A DNA stretch of 64,000 nucleotides, taken from the NCBI GenBank assembly GCA_024234735.1, contig JACKNV010000005.1:1-64000 (forward strand), given 5' to 3'. The position numbers and the translations under genes were made by a program. Each line of letters starts with the position of its first letter. Within the stretch, counting starts at the first letter, position 1. The notes beneath the pieces are model-generated. The model saw only the letters and a list, made by a program, of their open reading frames with translations, did not search any database and was not told the origin of the DNA. The DNA comes from Pseudomonadales bacterium. GTDB taxonomy: Bacteria > Pseudomonadota > Gammaproteobacteria > Pseudomonadales > Halieaceae. Positions 10,858 through 18,583 of the stretch are shown one piece after another.

Positions 10858-11853
10858 TTGACGCCAGCGCAACTGACGGCCCTGCGCGACAGCCTGCCGG
10901 CGTTTACCGGGGTGGGGCTGGTGCCGGCGGCGCTGCCCGATTACTGCCGCTATTACGGCCTCGATTTTCACTCGCGCCTGCCGGGCGTGCACCATCGGAT
11001 CGGCACGGTCGATGCCGGCCGCCACCGGCTGGCGGTGCAGCGCTGGGAACAGCGCGACGCGACCGCCGAGTTGTTGCTGGTACACGGTTATTTCGACCAC
11101 GCCGGGCTGTACGGCAAGCTGATCGAGTTCGGCCTGTGGCAGCGCTGCAATGTGACGATCTTCGATCTGCCCGGTCATGGCCTGTCTTCCGGTGAGCCCG
11201 CGGTTATCGGCGAGTTCGCCGAGTATGCCCTGGCAGTGCGCAATGTCCTGGCGGCGCTGCCGCGCCGCGCCGACCGACCTCTGTGGGTGATGGCACAGAG
11301 CACCGGATGTGCCGCCCTGGTCGAATACGCCCGCCACGACCCCTGGCCTTTTGCCGCTGCGGTGCTGCTCGCGCCCCTGCTGCGCCCGCGGGGCTGGAAG
11401 ACTGGACGGGTGCTGCATACCCTGGTGCGACCCTTCAGGACCAGCCTCAAGCGCAAGTTTGTAAGCAATTCGGCCGACCGGGCCTTTCTCGACTTCGTCC
11501 GCCGCGACCCGCTGCAGAGCCAGCGCCTGCAGCTGGCCTGGGTGGGCGCGCTGAAGCGTTGGCTCGACGGCCTGCCGCTGGCGGACCTGGGCGTGGGGCC
11601 GGCCCTGGTCGTGCAGGGAGACGCCGATCGCACGGTCGACTGGCAGTACAATGTCCAGGCATACTGCCGGCTTTTTCCCGGGAGTCGCGTGCAGATGCTT
11701 GCCGGCGCCGGGCACCAGCTGGCCAACGAGTCGCAGGACATTCGTCGCGAATACCTGTCGGTGGTGAGCGCCGAGGCCGGGGCTGCGGGGGTTCCTGTGG
11801 CGGCTGCGCAAGCCTGGCAGCCGGGGCAGGGGCCAGACATTTCAGGGGGATGA
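10858..11853 (+). CDS. Alpha/beta-hydrolase (monoacylglycerol-lipase-like), substrate unknown
   Basis: A 331-residue alpha/beta-hydrolase of the lysophospholipase type. The strand-turn LLLVHGYFDHAGLY holds the oxyanion region, FDLPGHGLSSG is the typical second strand, the nucleophile elbow is AQSTG (about S148, with Ala replacing the usual first Gly), the acid lies in VQGDADRTVDW, and the catalytic His in GAGHQLANES. The triad looks complete. Translation probably starts at a TTG (10858), 8 bp after fba; no strong Shine-Dalgarno is seen, so the exact start is uncertain. Its stop overlaps the start of the next gene, which suggests coupling. Confidence 0.8.
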   Translation: MTPAQLTALRDSLPAFTGVGLVPAALPDYCRYYGLDFHSRLPGVHHRIGTVDAGRHRLAVQRWEQRDATAELLLVHGYFDHAGLYGKLIEFGLWQRCNVTIFDLPGHGLSSGEPAVIGEFAEYALAVRNVLAALPRRADRPLWVMAQSTGCAALVEYARHDPWPFAAAVLLAPLLRPRGWKTGRVLHTLVRPFRTSLKRKFVSNSADRAFLDFVRRDPLQSQRLQLAWVGALKRWLDGLPLADLGVGPALVVQGDADRTVDWQYNVQAYCRLFPGSRVQMLAGAGHQLANESQDIRREYLSVVSAEAGAAGVPVAAAQAWQPGQGPDISGG

Positions 11854-11855
11854 AC

Positions 11856-12332
11856 ATGAAGAATACCAACTTGCGCCTGCTCCTGCTGGCCGCCATGGTC
11901 GCTGTCCCCGGGCTGGCGGTCTCTGAAGAAGGCACCTTTCCCGGGATCCGGGCGCTGATGACGCAGGCGGAATACCAGGCCGCGGGACTGGAGAAGCTCA
12001 CGGCGCAGGAGCGCAAGGCGCTGGATCAGTGGCTGATCCGCTATACCGCCGAAGATGCGCCGGTGTTGCTCGACAGCGACGAGGAGGTCCGGCAGGCCGT
12101 CCAGGACCAGGAAATCGTATCCATCATCGTGTCGCCGTTCGATGGCTGGTCGGGGAACACGGTATTCACCCTGGCCAACGGCCAGGTGTGGCAGCAGCGC
12201 CGTCAGGGCCGGTATGCCTACACCGGCGCTGCCAGCGCTCCCGAAGTGCGTATTACCCGCAATTTTATGGGGTTTTATCGCATGGAACTGGTGGAAGACG
12301 GCAACGCGGTGCTGGTAAAACGCGTGAAATAA
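11856..12332 (+). CDS. Small exported protein of unknown function
   Basis: I do not recognise the family. The product is 158 residues from the ATG at 11856 (160 if the ATG at 11850 is used; the first overlaps the hydrolase stop, but AGGGGG is spaced better for 11856). A hydrophobic signal peptide covers about residues 5-22, ending near GLAVSEEG. The mature part has an acidic helical half and a C-terminal half likely to be beta-rich (NTVFTLANGQVWQQ, FMGFYRMELVEDG). It probably sits in the periplasm. Translational coupling with the hydrolase gene suggests a shared role at the envelope, which is inference. Confidence 0.72.
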   Translation: MKNTNLRLLLLAAMVAVPGLAVSEEGTFPGIRALMTQAEYQAAGLEKLTAQERKALDQWLIRYTAEDAPVLLDSDEEVRQAVQDQEIVSIIVSPFDGWSGNTVFTLANGQVWQQRRQGRYAYTGAASAPEVRITRNFMGFYRMELVEDGNAVLVKRVK

Positions 12333-12390
12333 AAAAGTTTCGTGCTAATGATGGTAATAATTCCGTAACTAACCCCTTTGGGGGAGCTAA

Positions 12391-12487
12391 CCGTGTAAAC
12401 ATTGTGCAAGAATGCACCTCATCGTGGGAATCGCCCTGCCGGTTCGTTGCAATCCGGCATGGCAATGCCTCCGTGAACATTGCACAA
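12391..12487 (+). repeat. Imperfect direct repeat upstream of the TonB-dependent receptor
   Basis: CCGTGTAAACATTGTGCAA (12391-12409) and CCGTGAACATTGCACAA (12471-12487) lie 80 bp apart in the receptor leader. The inner octamers TTGTGCAA and TTGCACAA are exact reverse complements. They may be regulator sites; no U-run makes them a terminator. Confidence 0.4.
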
Positions 12488-12511
12488 ATCCAAAACAAGA
12501 GGGGATACAAC

Positions 12512-15400
12512 ATGTTGAGGAAATCTCAGCTATCGCTCGCAGTGGGTGCAGCGCTGGGGCTGACGTCGATGACGTTCATGCCCGCCAATGCCCAGGACCT
12601 GTCTGCCAACCAACTCGAAGAAGTTATCGTAACCGGCTCGCGCATCACCCGGGCCAACCTGGTCAGCTCCAGCCCGGTGACGCAGATAGATGCCGAGGAC
12701 ATGATGTTCCAGGGCACCACCCGCGTCGAAGACCTGGTCAAGGAACTGCCCCAGGTCTACTCCCAGCAGAACAGTACCCAGCAGAACGGCGCCACCGGTA
12801 CCGCCACCCTGAACCTGCGCAACCTGGGTGACGAGCGCACCCTGGTGTTGATCAACGGTCGTCGCCTGCCCGCTGGCTCCCCGGTTCAAGGCGGTGTCGG
12901 TGCCGACATCAACCAGATTCCCGGCGCGCTGATCGAGCGGGTCGAGGTCCTGACTGGTGGTGCCTCCGCCACCTATGGCTCCGACGCGGTAGCCGGTGTG
13001 GTCAACTTCATCATGATGGACGACTTCGAGGGTGTGAAGCTGGACTACCAGTACAGCGGCTACAACCACGACAACCGCAGCAACCGCTACCAGGATATCG
13101 TTGAAAGCGCCGGTTACCCCGCGCCCAACGGCAACACTACCGATGGCGAGATGGACAACCTGTCGCTGATTATCGGCGGCAACTTCGACAATGGCCGTGG
13201 TAACGCCACCGCCTACGCCACCTACCGCAAGATCAAGCCCATCTGGCAGAAGGATCGCGACTACAGCGCCTGTGCCCTGTCCGACAACGTGGATGACTGT
13301 TTCGGTTCCTCCACCACACCGCAAGGCCGTTTCACCGATTTCGGTGCCACCAACGACTTCGATTACCAGCTGGGTAATGGCAATGAGTTCGTGCCTTTCA
13401 ACGACCTGTTCAACTACGGTGCGCTCAACTACTTCCAGCGCCCGGACAAGCGCTACACCCTGGGTTCTTTCGCGCACTACGAGATCAACAATCACGTAGA
13501 GGCCTATACCGAACTGATGTACATGAACGACCAGTCGACGTCGCAGATCGCGCCGTCCGGCACGTTCTTCAACAACACCAACATACCCTGTAGCAACGCC
13601 TTCATGTCGGACCAGCAGTTCGAGGCCCTTTGCGGCCAGTACGGGCTTACCGAAGACGACGTTCAAACCGCCTACCTCGGCAAGCGTAACGTCGAGGGCG
13701 GTAACCGCCAGGACGAGCTGGAATACAACACCTTCCGCGGTGTGTTCGGCCTGCGTGGCGAAATCAACGACACCTGGCGCTACGACGGCTACTTCCAGTA
13801 TGCCCGGGTGGATTACTCCGACACCTACAAGAACGACCTGAACATCAACAACATCCAGCGCGCCCTGGATGCAGTGGTCGATCCTGATAGCGGCGATATC
13901 GTCTGTCAATCGGCACTGGATGGCAACGATCCCAACTGTGTGCCCTACAACGTCTTCCAGGAAGGCGCCATCACCCAGGAACAGATCGATTACCTGACCA
14001 TTCCCCTGTACGCGGACGGTGACACCGAGCAGACGGTTGCCTCGGCCTATGTCGAAGGGACCCTGGGGGACTACGGGGTCAAGCTGCCGTGGGCGGATAA
14101 CGGTGTCGACGTGGTTATCGGTGTCGAATACCGCAAGGAGAGCATGAGCTTCAGCCCCGACCAGGGCTACAGCCTCGGCCTGGGTGCCGGCCAGGGTGGT
14201 GCCACCCAGGCAGTGAGCGGCAGCTACGACGTGAAAGAGGGTTTCCTGGAAGCCAGCGTGCCGCTGGTGGAAGGCAAGGACTGGGCCGAGCAGATCGTAC
14301 TGGATGGGGGTTATCGCTACTCCGACTACGATTATGGCGAAACCACCAACACCTACGGTATTCGCCTGGGTTGGGCCATCAACCAGCAGGTCAAGCTGCG
14401 CGGCAGCTACCAGCGCGCGGTGCGCGGCCCCAACATCCAGGAGCTGTTCCTGCCCCAGGGCCTGAACCTGTTCGACATGGCGGCGGACCCCTGTTCCGAC
14501 GCAGGTGCCGAAAGCGGTTACACCTTCGAAGAGTGTGCCCGCAGCGGTATTACCGCCGCCCAGTGGGGCCGCAACTTCGACAGCCCGGCTGGCCAGTACA
14601 ACTACCTGCAGGGTGGTAACCCCGACCTCTCCCCGGAGAAGTCCGACACCTACACCTACGGTATCGTGCTGACCCCCGACTTCCTGGAAGGGTTCACCAT
14701 GACCATCGATTACTACGACATCAAGATCGAGGATGGCATCAGCGAGCTCAGCCAGGAATTCATCCTCACCGAGTGTATCGAGGGTAACGACTCCCAATGT
14801 GCCAACGTCAAGCGCGGCAACAATGGTGACCTGTGGGTAGGCTCCAATGTCGACACCAGTGGCCAGATCATCGCGCTGCAGGACAACCTGGCGGTGGAAC
14901 AGGTCAAAGGTATCGACGTGGTCGCGTCCTATGACTTCGACATCGGCAAGTGGGGTAGCATCAACCTGCACGATGTAATGTCGTACATCGACCAGTGGGA
15001 TACCCAGGAGCTGAGCAACGCGCCCAAGACCGAGTGTGCGGGCACCTTTGCCGGTGTCTGCGGCTACCCCGCGCCGGACCTGCGCAATAACCTGCGCGCC
15101 ACCTGGATCACGCCGTGGAACGTTACCGCCAGCGCGCAGTGGCGTTACATAAGCAGCGTTGACGACTACAACAATATCCGCGACCTGAAGTCCATGAACT
15201 ACCTCGACGTGTCCGCAATCTGGGATATCAACGAGTGGGCCAGTGTGCGCGCCGGCGTCAACAACGTAACCGACAAGGCGCCGCCGATCGTGGGTGCCGA
15301 CATCGCGGCTACTTCATACTATGGGGCGGGCAACACCTTCCCGGGTATGTACGACGCCAATGGCCGCTACTTCTTCGTCGGTGGCACCATCGGCTTCTGA
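12512..15400 (+). CDS. TonB-dependent outer-membrane receptor
   Basis: A 962-residue outer-membrane transporter. A signal peptide (about 1-27, ending PANA before QDL) is followed by the TonB box EEVIVTGSR at about 36-44. The plug domain shows LNLRNLGDERTLVLINGRR and VEVLTGGASATYGSDAVAGVVNF, and the long barrel ends in the expected C-terminal phenylalanine (GGTIGF). The start ATG follows AAGAGGGGATACAAC. Length and plug resemble receptors for oligosaccharides, peptides or other bulky organics more than compact siderophore receptors, but the ligand cannot be told. It would depend on a TonB complex such as the one encoded at 37377-42464. Confidence 0.95.
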   Translation: MLRKSQLSLAVGAALGLTSMTFMPANAQDLSANQLEEVIVTGSRITRANLVSSSPVTQIDAEDMMFQGTTRVEDLVKELPQVYSQQNSTQQNGATGTATLNLRNLGDERTLVLINGRRLPAGSPVQGGVGADINQIPGALIERVEVLTGGASATYGSDAVAGVVNFIMMDDFEGVKLDYQYSGYNHDNRSNRYQDIVESAGYPAPNGNTTDGEMDNLSLIIGGNFDNGRGNATAYATYRKIKPIWQKDRDYSACALSDNVDDCFGSSTTPQGRFTDFGATNDFDYQLGNGNEFVPFNDLFNYGALNYFQRPDKRYTLGSFAHYEINNHVEAYTELMYMNDQSTSQIAPSGTFFNNTNIPCSNAFMSDQQFEALCGQYGLTEDDVQTAYLGKRNVEGGNRQDELEYNTFRGVFGLRGEINDTWRYDGYFQYARVDYSDTYKNDLNINNIQRALDAVVDPDSGDIVCQSALDGNDPNCVPYNVFQEGAITQEQIDYLTIPLYADGDTEQTVASAYVEGTLGDYGVKLPWADNGVDVVIGVEYRKESMSFSPDQGYSLGLGAGQGGATQAVSGSYDVKEGFLEASVPLVEGKDWAEQIVLDGGYRYSDYDYGETTNTYGIRLGWAINQQVKLRGSYQRAVRGPNIQELFLPQGLNLFDMAADPCSDAGAESGYTFEECARSGITAAQWGRNFDSPAGQYNYLQGGNPDLSPEKSDTYTYGIVLTPDFLEGFTMTIDYYDIKIEDGISELSQEFILTECIEGNDSQCANVKRGNNGDLWVGSNVDTSGQIIALQDNLAVEQVKGIDVVASYDFDIGKWGSINLHDVMSYIDQWDTQELSNAPKTECAGTFAGVCGYPAPDLRNNLRATWITPWNVTASAQWRYISSVDDYNNIRDLKSMNYLDVSAIWDINEWASVRAGVNNVTDKAPPIVGADIAATSYYGAGNTFPGMYDANGRYFFVGGTIGF

Positions 15401-15447
15401 TGCAGGGCAGCAGCGCGGGCCTGGTTTGATCGGGCCCGATGTTCAAC

Positions 15448-15483
15448 AAAAAAGGCCACCTGCGAAGGTGGCCTTTTTTTTTC
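15448..15483 (+). terminator. Bidirectional Rho-independent terminator
   Basis: AAAGGCCACC (15451-15460), a six-base loop and GGTGGCCTTT (15467-15476) form a 10-bp stem followed by a T-run. The A-run before it gives a T-run on the other strand, so it can end both the receptor and the converging sulfotransferase transcripts. Confidence 0.93.
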
Positions 15484-15558
15484 CAGGATGAACCGGTCCG
15501 CGTTCGGGATATGCCGCGCCAGGCAGGGATATCGGTAGCGAGGTTGTCCGGATCCCCT

Positions 15559-17214
15559 CTATGAATCGGGAAGCGGGGCCAGGGCGTCTTGCAGGTAGTC
15601 GCGCAGAGGCCGTAGATGGCGTTGGTAGTGCTGCCAGCGCCCCCTTGACCGCTGGTACAGCGGCTGTCTTACCTGGGCCGCGCTGGCGGTGCGCACGCGA
15701 TTGTCCGTGCGCTGAAAATCCAGGCACTGCTCCTGCCAGTCCAACTGCAGGAAGGCCAGCACCTCGCCTACCACCTGCCTCATGTCGGTCACCAGGCGCT
15801 CGTAGCTGACCTCCAGCAGCGCACCCTCGGCCAGCTGCTGCCAGTGCCGCACAAGGCGACGGTACTGCAGGTAGTAGTGCCCGGCATCCAGCAGATCATT
15901 GGCCTGGGCCTGGCCCGCCTCCATGGGCTGGAAATACAGCGACAGGCAATTATCCAGCGGCTCCCGGGTGCTGATGAGAAACCGCGCGTTGGGGTACAGG
16001 CCGCGCAGCAGGCCGATGCAGTAGAAGTTGTCGGGACGCTTGTTGATGACCCGCGCTCCGCGGGGGAACGCCTCCGCCAGATGGTCCAGGTATCGATGTC
16101 CCGACGCCGTCAGGTCCGCGCTTTCGAGGGACAGCAGCGCCCGGGGGAACGGTGCCAGTTCACGCTGGAAGAAATCGATTTCCCCGCCGGATGCCAGCGC
16201 GCTGTGGCCGGCCAGGATCTGCTCCAGCAGGGTGGAGCCTGAGCGGAACATGCCGCAGATGAATACCAGCGGCTGGTCCGAAACCGGGCGGATGGACTGC
16301 AGCCAGTGGTGATCGCAATGTTCGACAAGCTGGTCTACCAGCTGCGCCTGGCGCTCGCGACTGTAGCCGCCGGCGCGCTCCCGGCTGAGCTGGTTGGCCT
16401 GGCGATAGTAGTCGAATGCCCGGTCGTACTGCCGGCAGTCGTCGTGGGCCTTGCCAAGCGCGTACAACAGCTCCTCCCGGTCGGTCGCCGCCAGGCCCTC
16501 GCGGCGCAGAGCCCGTTTTATCTGGCGAACAACAGGCGCCACCGGGTCGACCACGGTTTCGCCATTGGCGATATGCGCGAGGGCGCCTGCATGGCCGGGT
16601 TCGCGTTGCAGGATGCGGGAGAACAGGACTTTGGCCTCTTCCCACTCTCCCTGCTCCTCGAGCAGCTGCGCCAGATTGTACAGCGCGGGGATGTACTCCG
16701 GGTTGTGTGCCAGCGCGGCCCGCAGCGCGGCCAGCGCCTGCTCGTGCCGGTGCCTTGCAGTGTGGATGACACTGATATTGTTGTGTACTTCCTCCGGGCG
16801 TGCGATGTTGCGCGCCAGGCACTGTTGGTATTCCTCCAGGGCCTGTTCGTGGCGGCCGTGGCGTTTGAGCAGGCGCGCCAGGTTATAGCGGCTGTTGTTG
16901 AGGCCTGGGTGGGTGGCCAGCAGGCGGCGAAAACAGGCCTCCGCCTCATCGACGAAACCGCGCCGCTCCAGCAGGGTCGCCAGGCGCTCCGTGTAAATGG
17001 CTTCCCCCGGATAGGCCGCGACCAGTTGCTGCAGGTGCAGCTGGGCCTGGTCGGGGCGGCCGCCTTGCAGGCAGGCCATAACCAGTAGCTCCAGCGCCTG
17101 GCGATGCCTTGGCTCGGCAGCCAGCACTTCACGCAGCAGCTGTTCGGCCGGGGCCGGCTCTCCCCCGGCGAGGAGTTGCCGCGCCCGCTCTGCTTGATCG
17201 TCGCCGTGCGTGAT
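15559..17214 (-). CDS. TPR-repeat sulfotransferase
   Basis: An N-terminal TPR array (about 200 residues of A..LL..G...A units) is joined to a PAPS-dependent sulfotransferase domain. The PAPS phosphosulfate loop is VFICGMFRSGSTLLEQILAG and the 3'-phosphate region is RFLISTREPLDNCLS; the C-terminal VRTASAAQVRQPLYQ is typical of this TPR family. The first ordinary start in frame is GTG 17127 (522 residues), but clear TPR sequence continues upstream (RARQLLAGGEPAPAEQLLRE) to an ATC at 17214-17212, four bases behind AGGAGG at the serA stop. Translation may begin at ATC 17214 or ACG 17211. Substrate unknown. Confidence 0.85.
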   Translation of the reverse strand: MTHGDDQAERARQLLAGGEPAPAEQLLREVLAAEPRHRQALELLVMACLQGGRPDQAQLHLQQLVAAYPGEAIYTERLATLLERRGFVDEAEACFRRLLATHPGLNNSRYNLARLLKRHGRHEQALEEYQQCLARNIARPEEVHNNISVIHTARHRHEQALAALRAALAHNPEYIPALYNLAQLLEEQGEWEEAKVLFSRILQREPGHAGALAHIANGETVVDPVAPVVRQIKRALRREGLAATDREELLYALGKAHDDCRQYDRAFDYYRQANQLSRERAGGYSRERQAQLVDQLVEHCDHHWLQSIRPVSDQPLVFICGMFRSGSTLLEQILAGHSALASGGEIDFFQRELAPFPRALLSLESADLTASGHRYLDHLAEAFPRGARVINKRPDNFYCIGLLRGLYPNARFLISTREPLDNCLSLYFQPMEAGQAQANDLLDAGHYYLQYRRLVRHWQQLAEGALLEVSYERLVTDMRQVVGEVLAFLQLDWQEQCLDFQRTDNRVRTASAAQVRQPLYQRSRGRWQHYQRHLRPLRDYLQDALAPLPDS

Positions 17215-17222
17215 GGTGCCTC

Positions 17223-18452
17223 CTAGAACAACACTCTGGAACGGATGGTACCCTCGATGCCGGCCAGCCTGGCCAGTGCCATGTCGCTGTACTCCGCGTC
17301 GATATCGATGACCACGTAACCGATCGCTTCATTGGTCTGCAGGTACTGGGCCGAGACGTTGAGATTGTTCTCCGAGAAGACCCGGTTGATGGCACCCATG
17401 ATGCCGGGCACATTGTGGTGTATGTGCAACAGCCGGTGGCTGCCCTCGTGGGCCGGCAGGGCGACCTCGGGAAAATTGACCGAGGAGATACTGGTGCCGT
17501 TGTCGCTGTAGCGGGCCAGCTTCTCGGCGACCTCGGCGCCGATATTGGCCTGGGCCTCCATGGTGCTGCCGCCGATGTGTGGGGTGAGGAAGGTGTTGTC
17601 GAACTGGCGCAGGGGAGACACGAATTCCTCCTCGTTGGAGCGCGGCTCCACCGGGAATACGTCGATTGCAGCGCCCCCCAGGCTGCCGTCGGCCAGGCGT
17701 GCCGCCAGGGCGTCGATATCCACCACGGTCCCACGGGAGGCATTGATCAGGACGCTCCCAGCCTGCATGCAGGCCAGTTGCGCGGCACCCATCATATTGC
17801 GGGTGGCGGGGTTTTCCGGCACGTGCAGGCTCACCACCTCGCAGCTGCCCAGCAGCTCCTCCAGGCTGGCCAGCTGGCGGGCATTGCCCAGCGGCAGTTT
17901 GTTGACCACATCGTAGAAGCGCACCTGCATGCCCAGCCCCTCGGCAATCACCCCCAACTGCATGCCGATATTGCCGTAGCCGATGATGCCCAGGGTCTTG
18001 CCGCGTATCTCAAAGGAGTTGGCCGCGGATTTCAGCCACACACCCCTGTGGGCCGCGGCATTTTTCTCGGCGACCCCGCGCAGCAGCAGGATCGCCTCGG
18101 CGATCACCAGCTCGGCCACACTGCGGGTATTCGAGAAGGGCGCATTGAACACGGCCACGCCCTTGCGGGTGGCGGCCTGCAGGTCGACCTGGTTGGTGCC
18201 GATACAGAAACAGCCCACCGCGACCAGTTTCTTTGCGGCATCGAGTATCTCCGCGCTGAGCTGGGTGCGCGAGCGAATCCCGACGAAATGGGCGTCGGCT
18301 ATAGCGGCTTTCAACTCCTGGGAGGACAGCGCCTTCTGGTGCAGCTCGATGTTGTCATATCCCGCTTTTTGCAGGGTTTCCACCGCGGAGTGGTGGACGC
18401 CCTCCAGTAACAGAAAGCGGATCTTGCTCTTTTCCAGGGACTGTTGTGCCAT
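17223..18452 (-). CDS. serA: D-3-phosphoglycerate dehydrogenase SerA
   Basis: First enzyme of serine synthesis: oxidises 3-phosphoglycerate and, in several bacteria, reduces 2-oxoglutarate to D-2-hydroxyglutarate. The product is 409 residues starting MAQQSLEKSKIRFLLLEGVH. It has the NAD-binding GKTLGIIGYGNIG, the catalytic Arg in INASRGTVVDIDAL, the catalytic His in LTPHIGGSTMEAQ, and a C-terminal ACT domain (HRLLHIHHNVPGIMGAINRV), so serine feedback is likely. It diverges from a D-2-hydroxyglutarate dehydrogenase gene that would regenerate 2-oxoglutarate. The sulfotransferase gene follows directly behind its stop codon. Confidence 0.97.
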   Translation of the reverse strand: MAQQSLEKSKIRFLLLEGVHHSAVETLQKAGYDNIELHQKALSSQELKAAIADAHFVGIRSRTQLSAEILDAAKKLVAVGCFCIGTNQVDLQAATRKGVAVFNAPFSNTRSVAELVIAEAILLLRGVAEKNAAAHRGVWLKSAANSFEIRGKTLGIIGYGNIGMQLGVIAEGLGMQVRFYDVVNKLPLGNARQLASLEELLGSCEVVSLHVPENPATRNMMGAAQLACMQAGSVLINASRGTVVDIDALAARLADGSLGGAAIDVFPVEPRSNEEEFVSPLRQFDNTFLTPHIGGSTMEAQANIGAEVAEKLARYSDNGTSISSVNFPEVALPAHEGSHRLLHIHHNVPGIMGAINRVFSENNLNVSAQYLQTNEAIGYVVIDIDAEYSDMALARLAGIEGTIRSRVLF

Positions 18453-18518
18453 TGCCGTCGGGGTCCTTGCCAAGCCTCGGTTGTACCCGCAGCGCGTGCC
18501 GCACCTGCAGGAAAAAAC

Positions 18519-18542
18519 GGCGCGTATGGTACCATACGCGCC
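18519..18542. promoter_or_regulatory. 24-bp perfect palindrome in the serA / D2HGDH divergent promoter
   Basis: GGCGCGTATGGT (18519-18530) is followed by its exact reverse complement ACCATACGCGCC (18531-18542). It lies 66 bp from the serA start and 41 bp from the D2HGDH start, so one dimer could govern both. The central TGGTACCA resembles the GT..AC core of GntR-type operators; the binding protein is unknown. Confidence 0.65.
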
Positions 18543-18583
18543 CCGCGAAACAGTGCCCTGTGAAAAATACCGGAGGTAGCCCA

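Noticed and set aside
12530..14971. Long open frame of 813 codons on the minus strand opposite the TonB-dependent receptor
   Set aside because: It has no recognisable domain, is hydrophobic/Gly-Val-rich as expected of an antisense frame in GC-rich DNA, and lies wholly within a clear gene on the other strand.
15559..17127. Frameshift or truncation of the sulfotransferase
   Set aside because: The frame continues upstream without a stop to a perfect Shine-Dalgarno, so a non-standard start explains the data without a broken gene.
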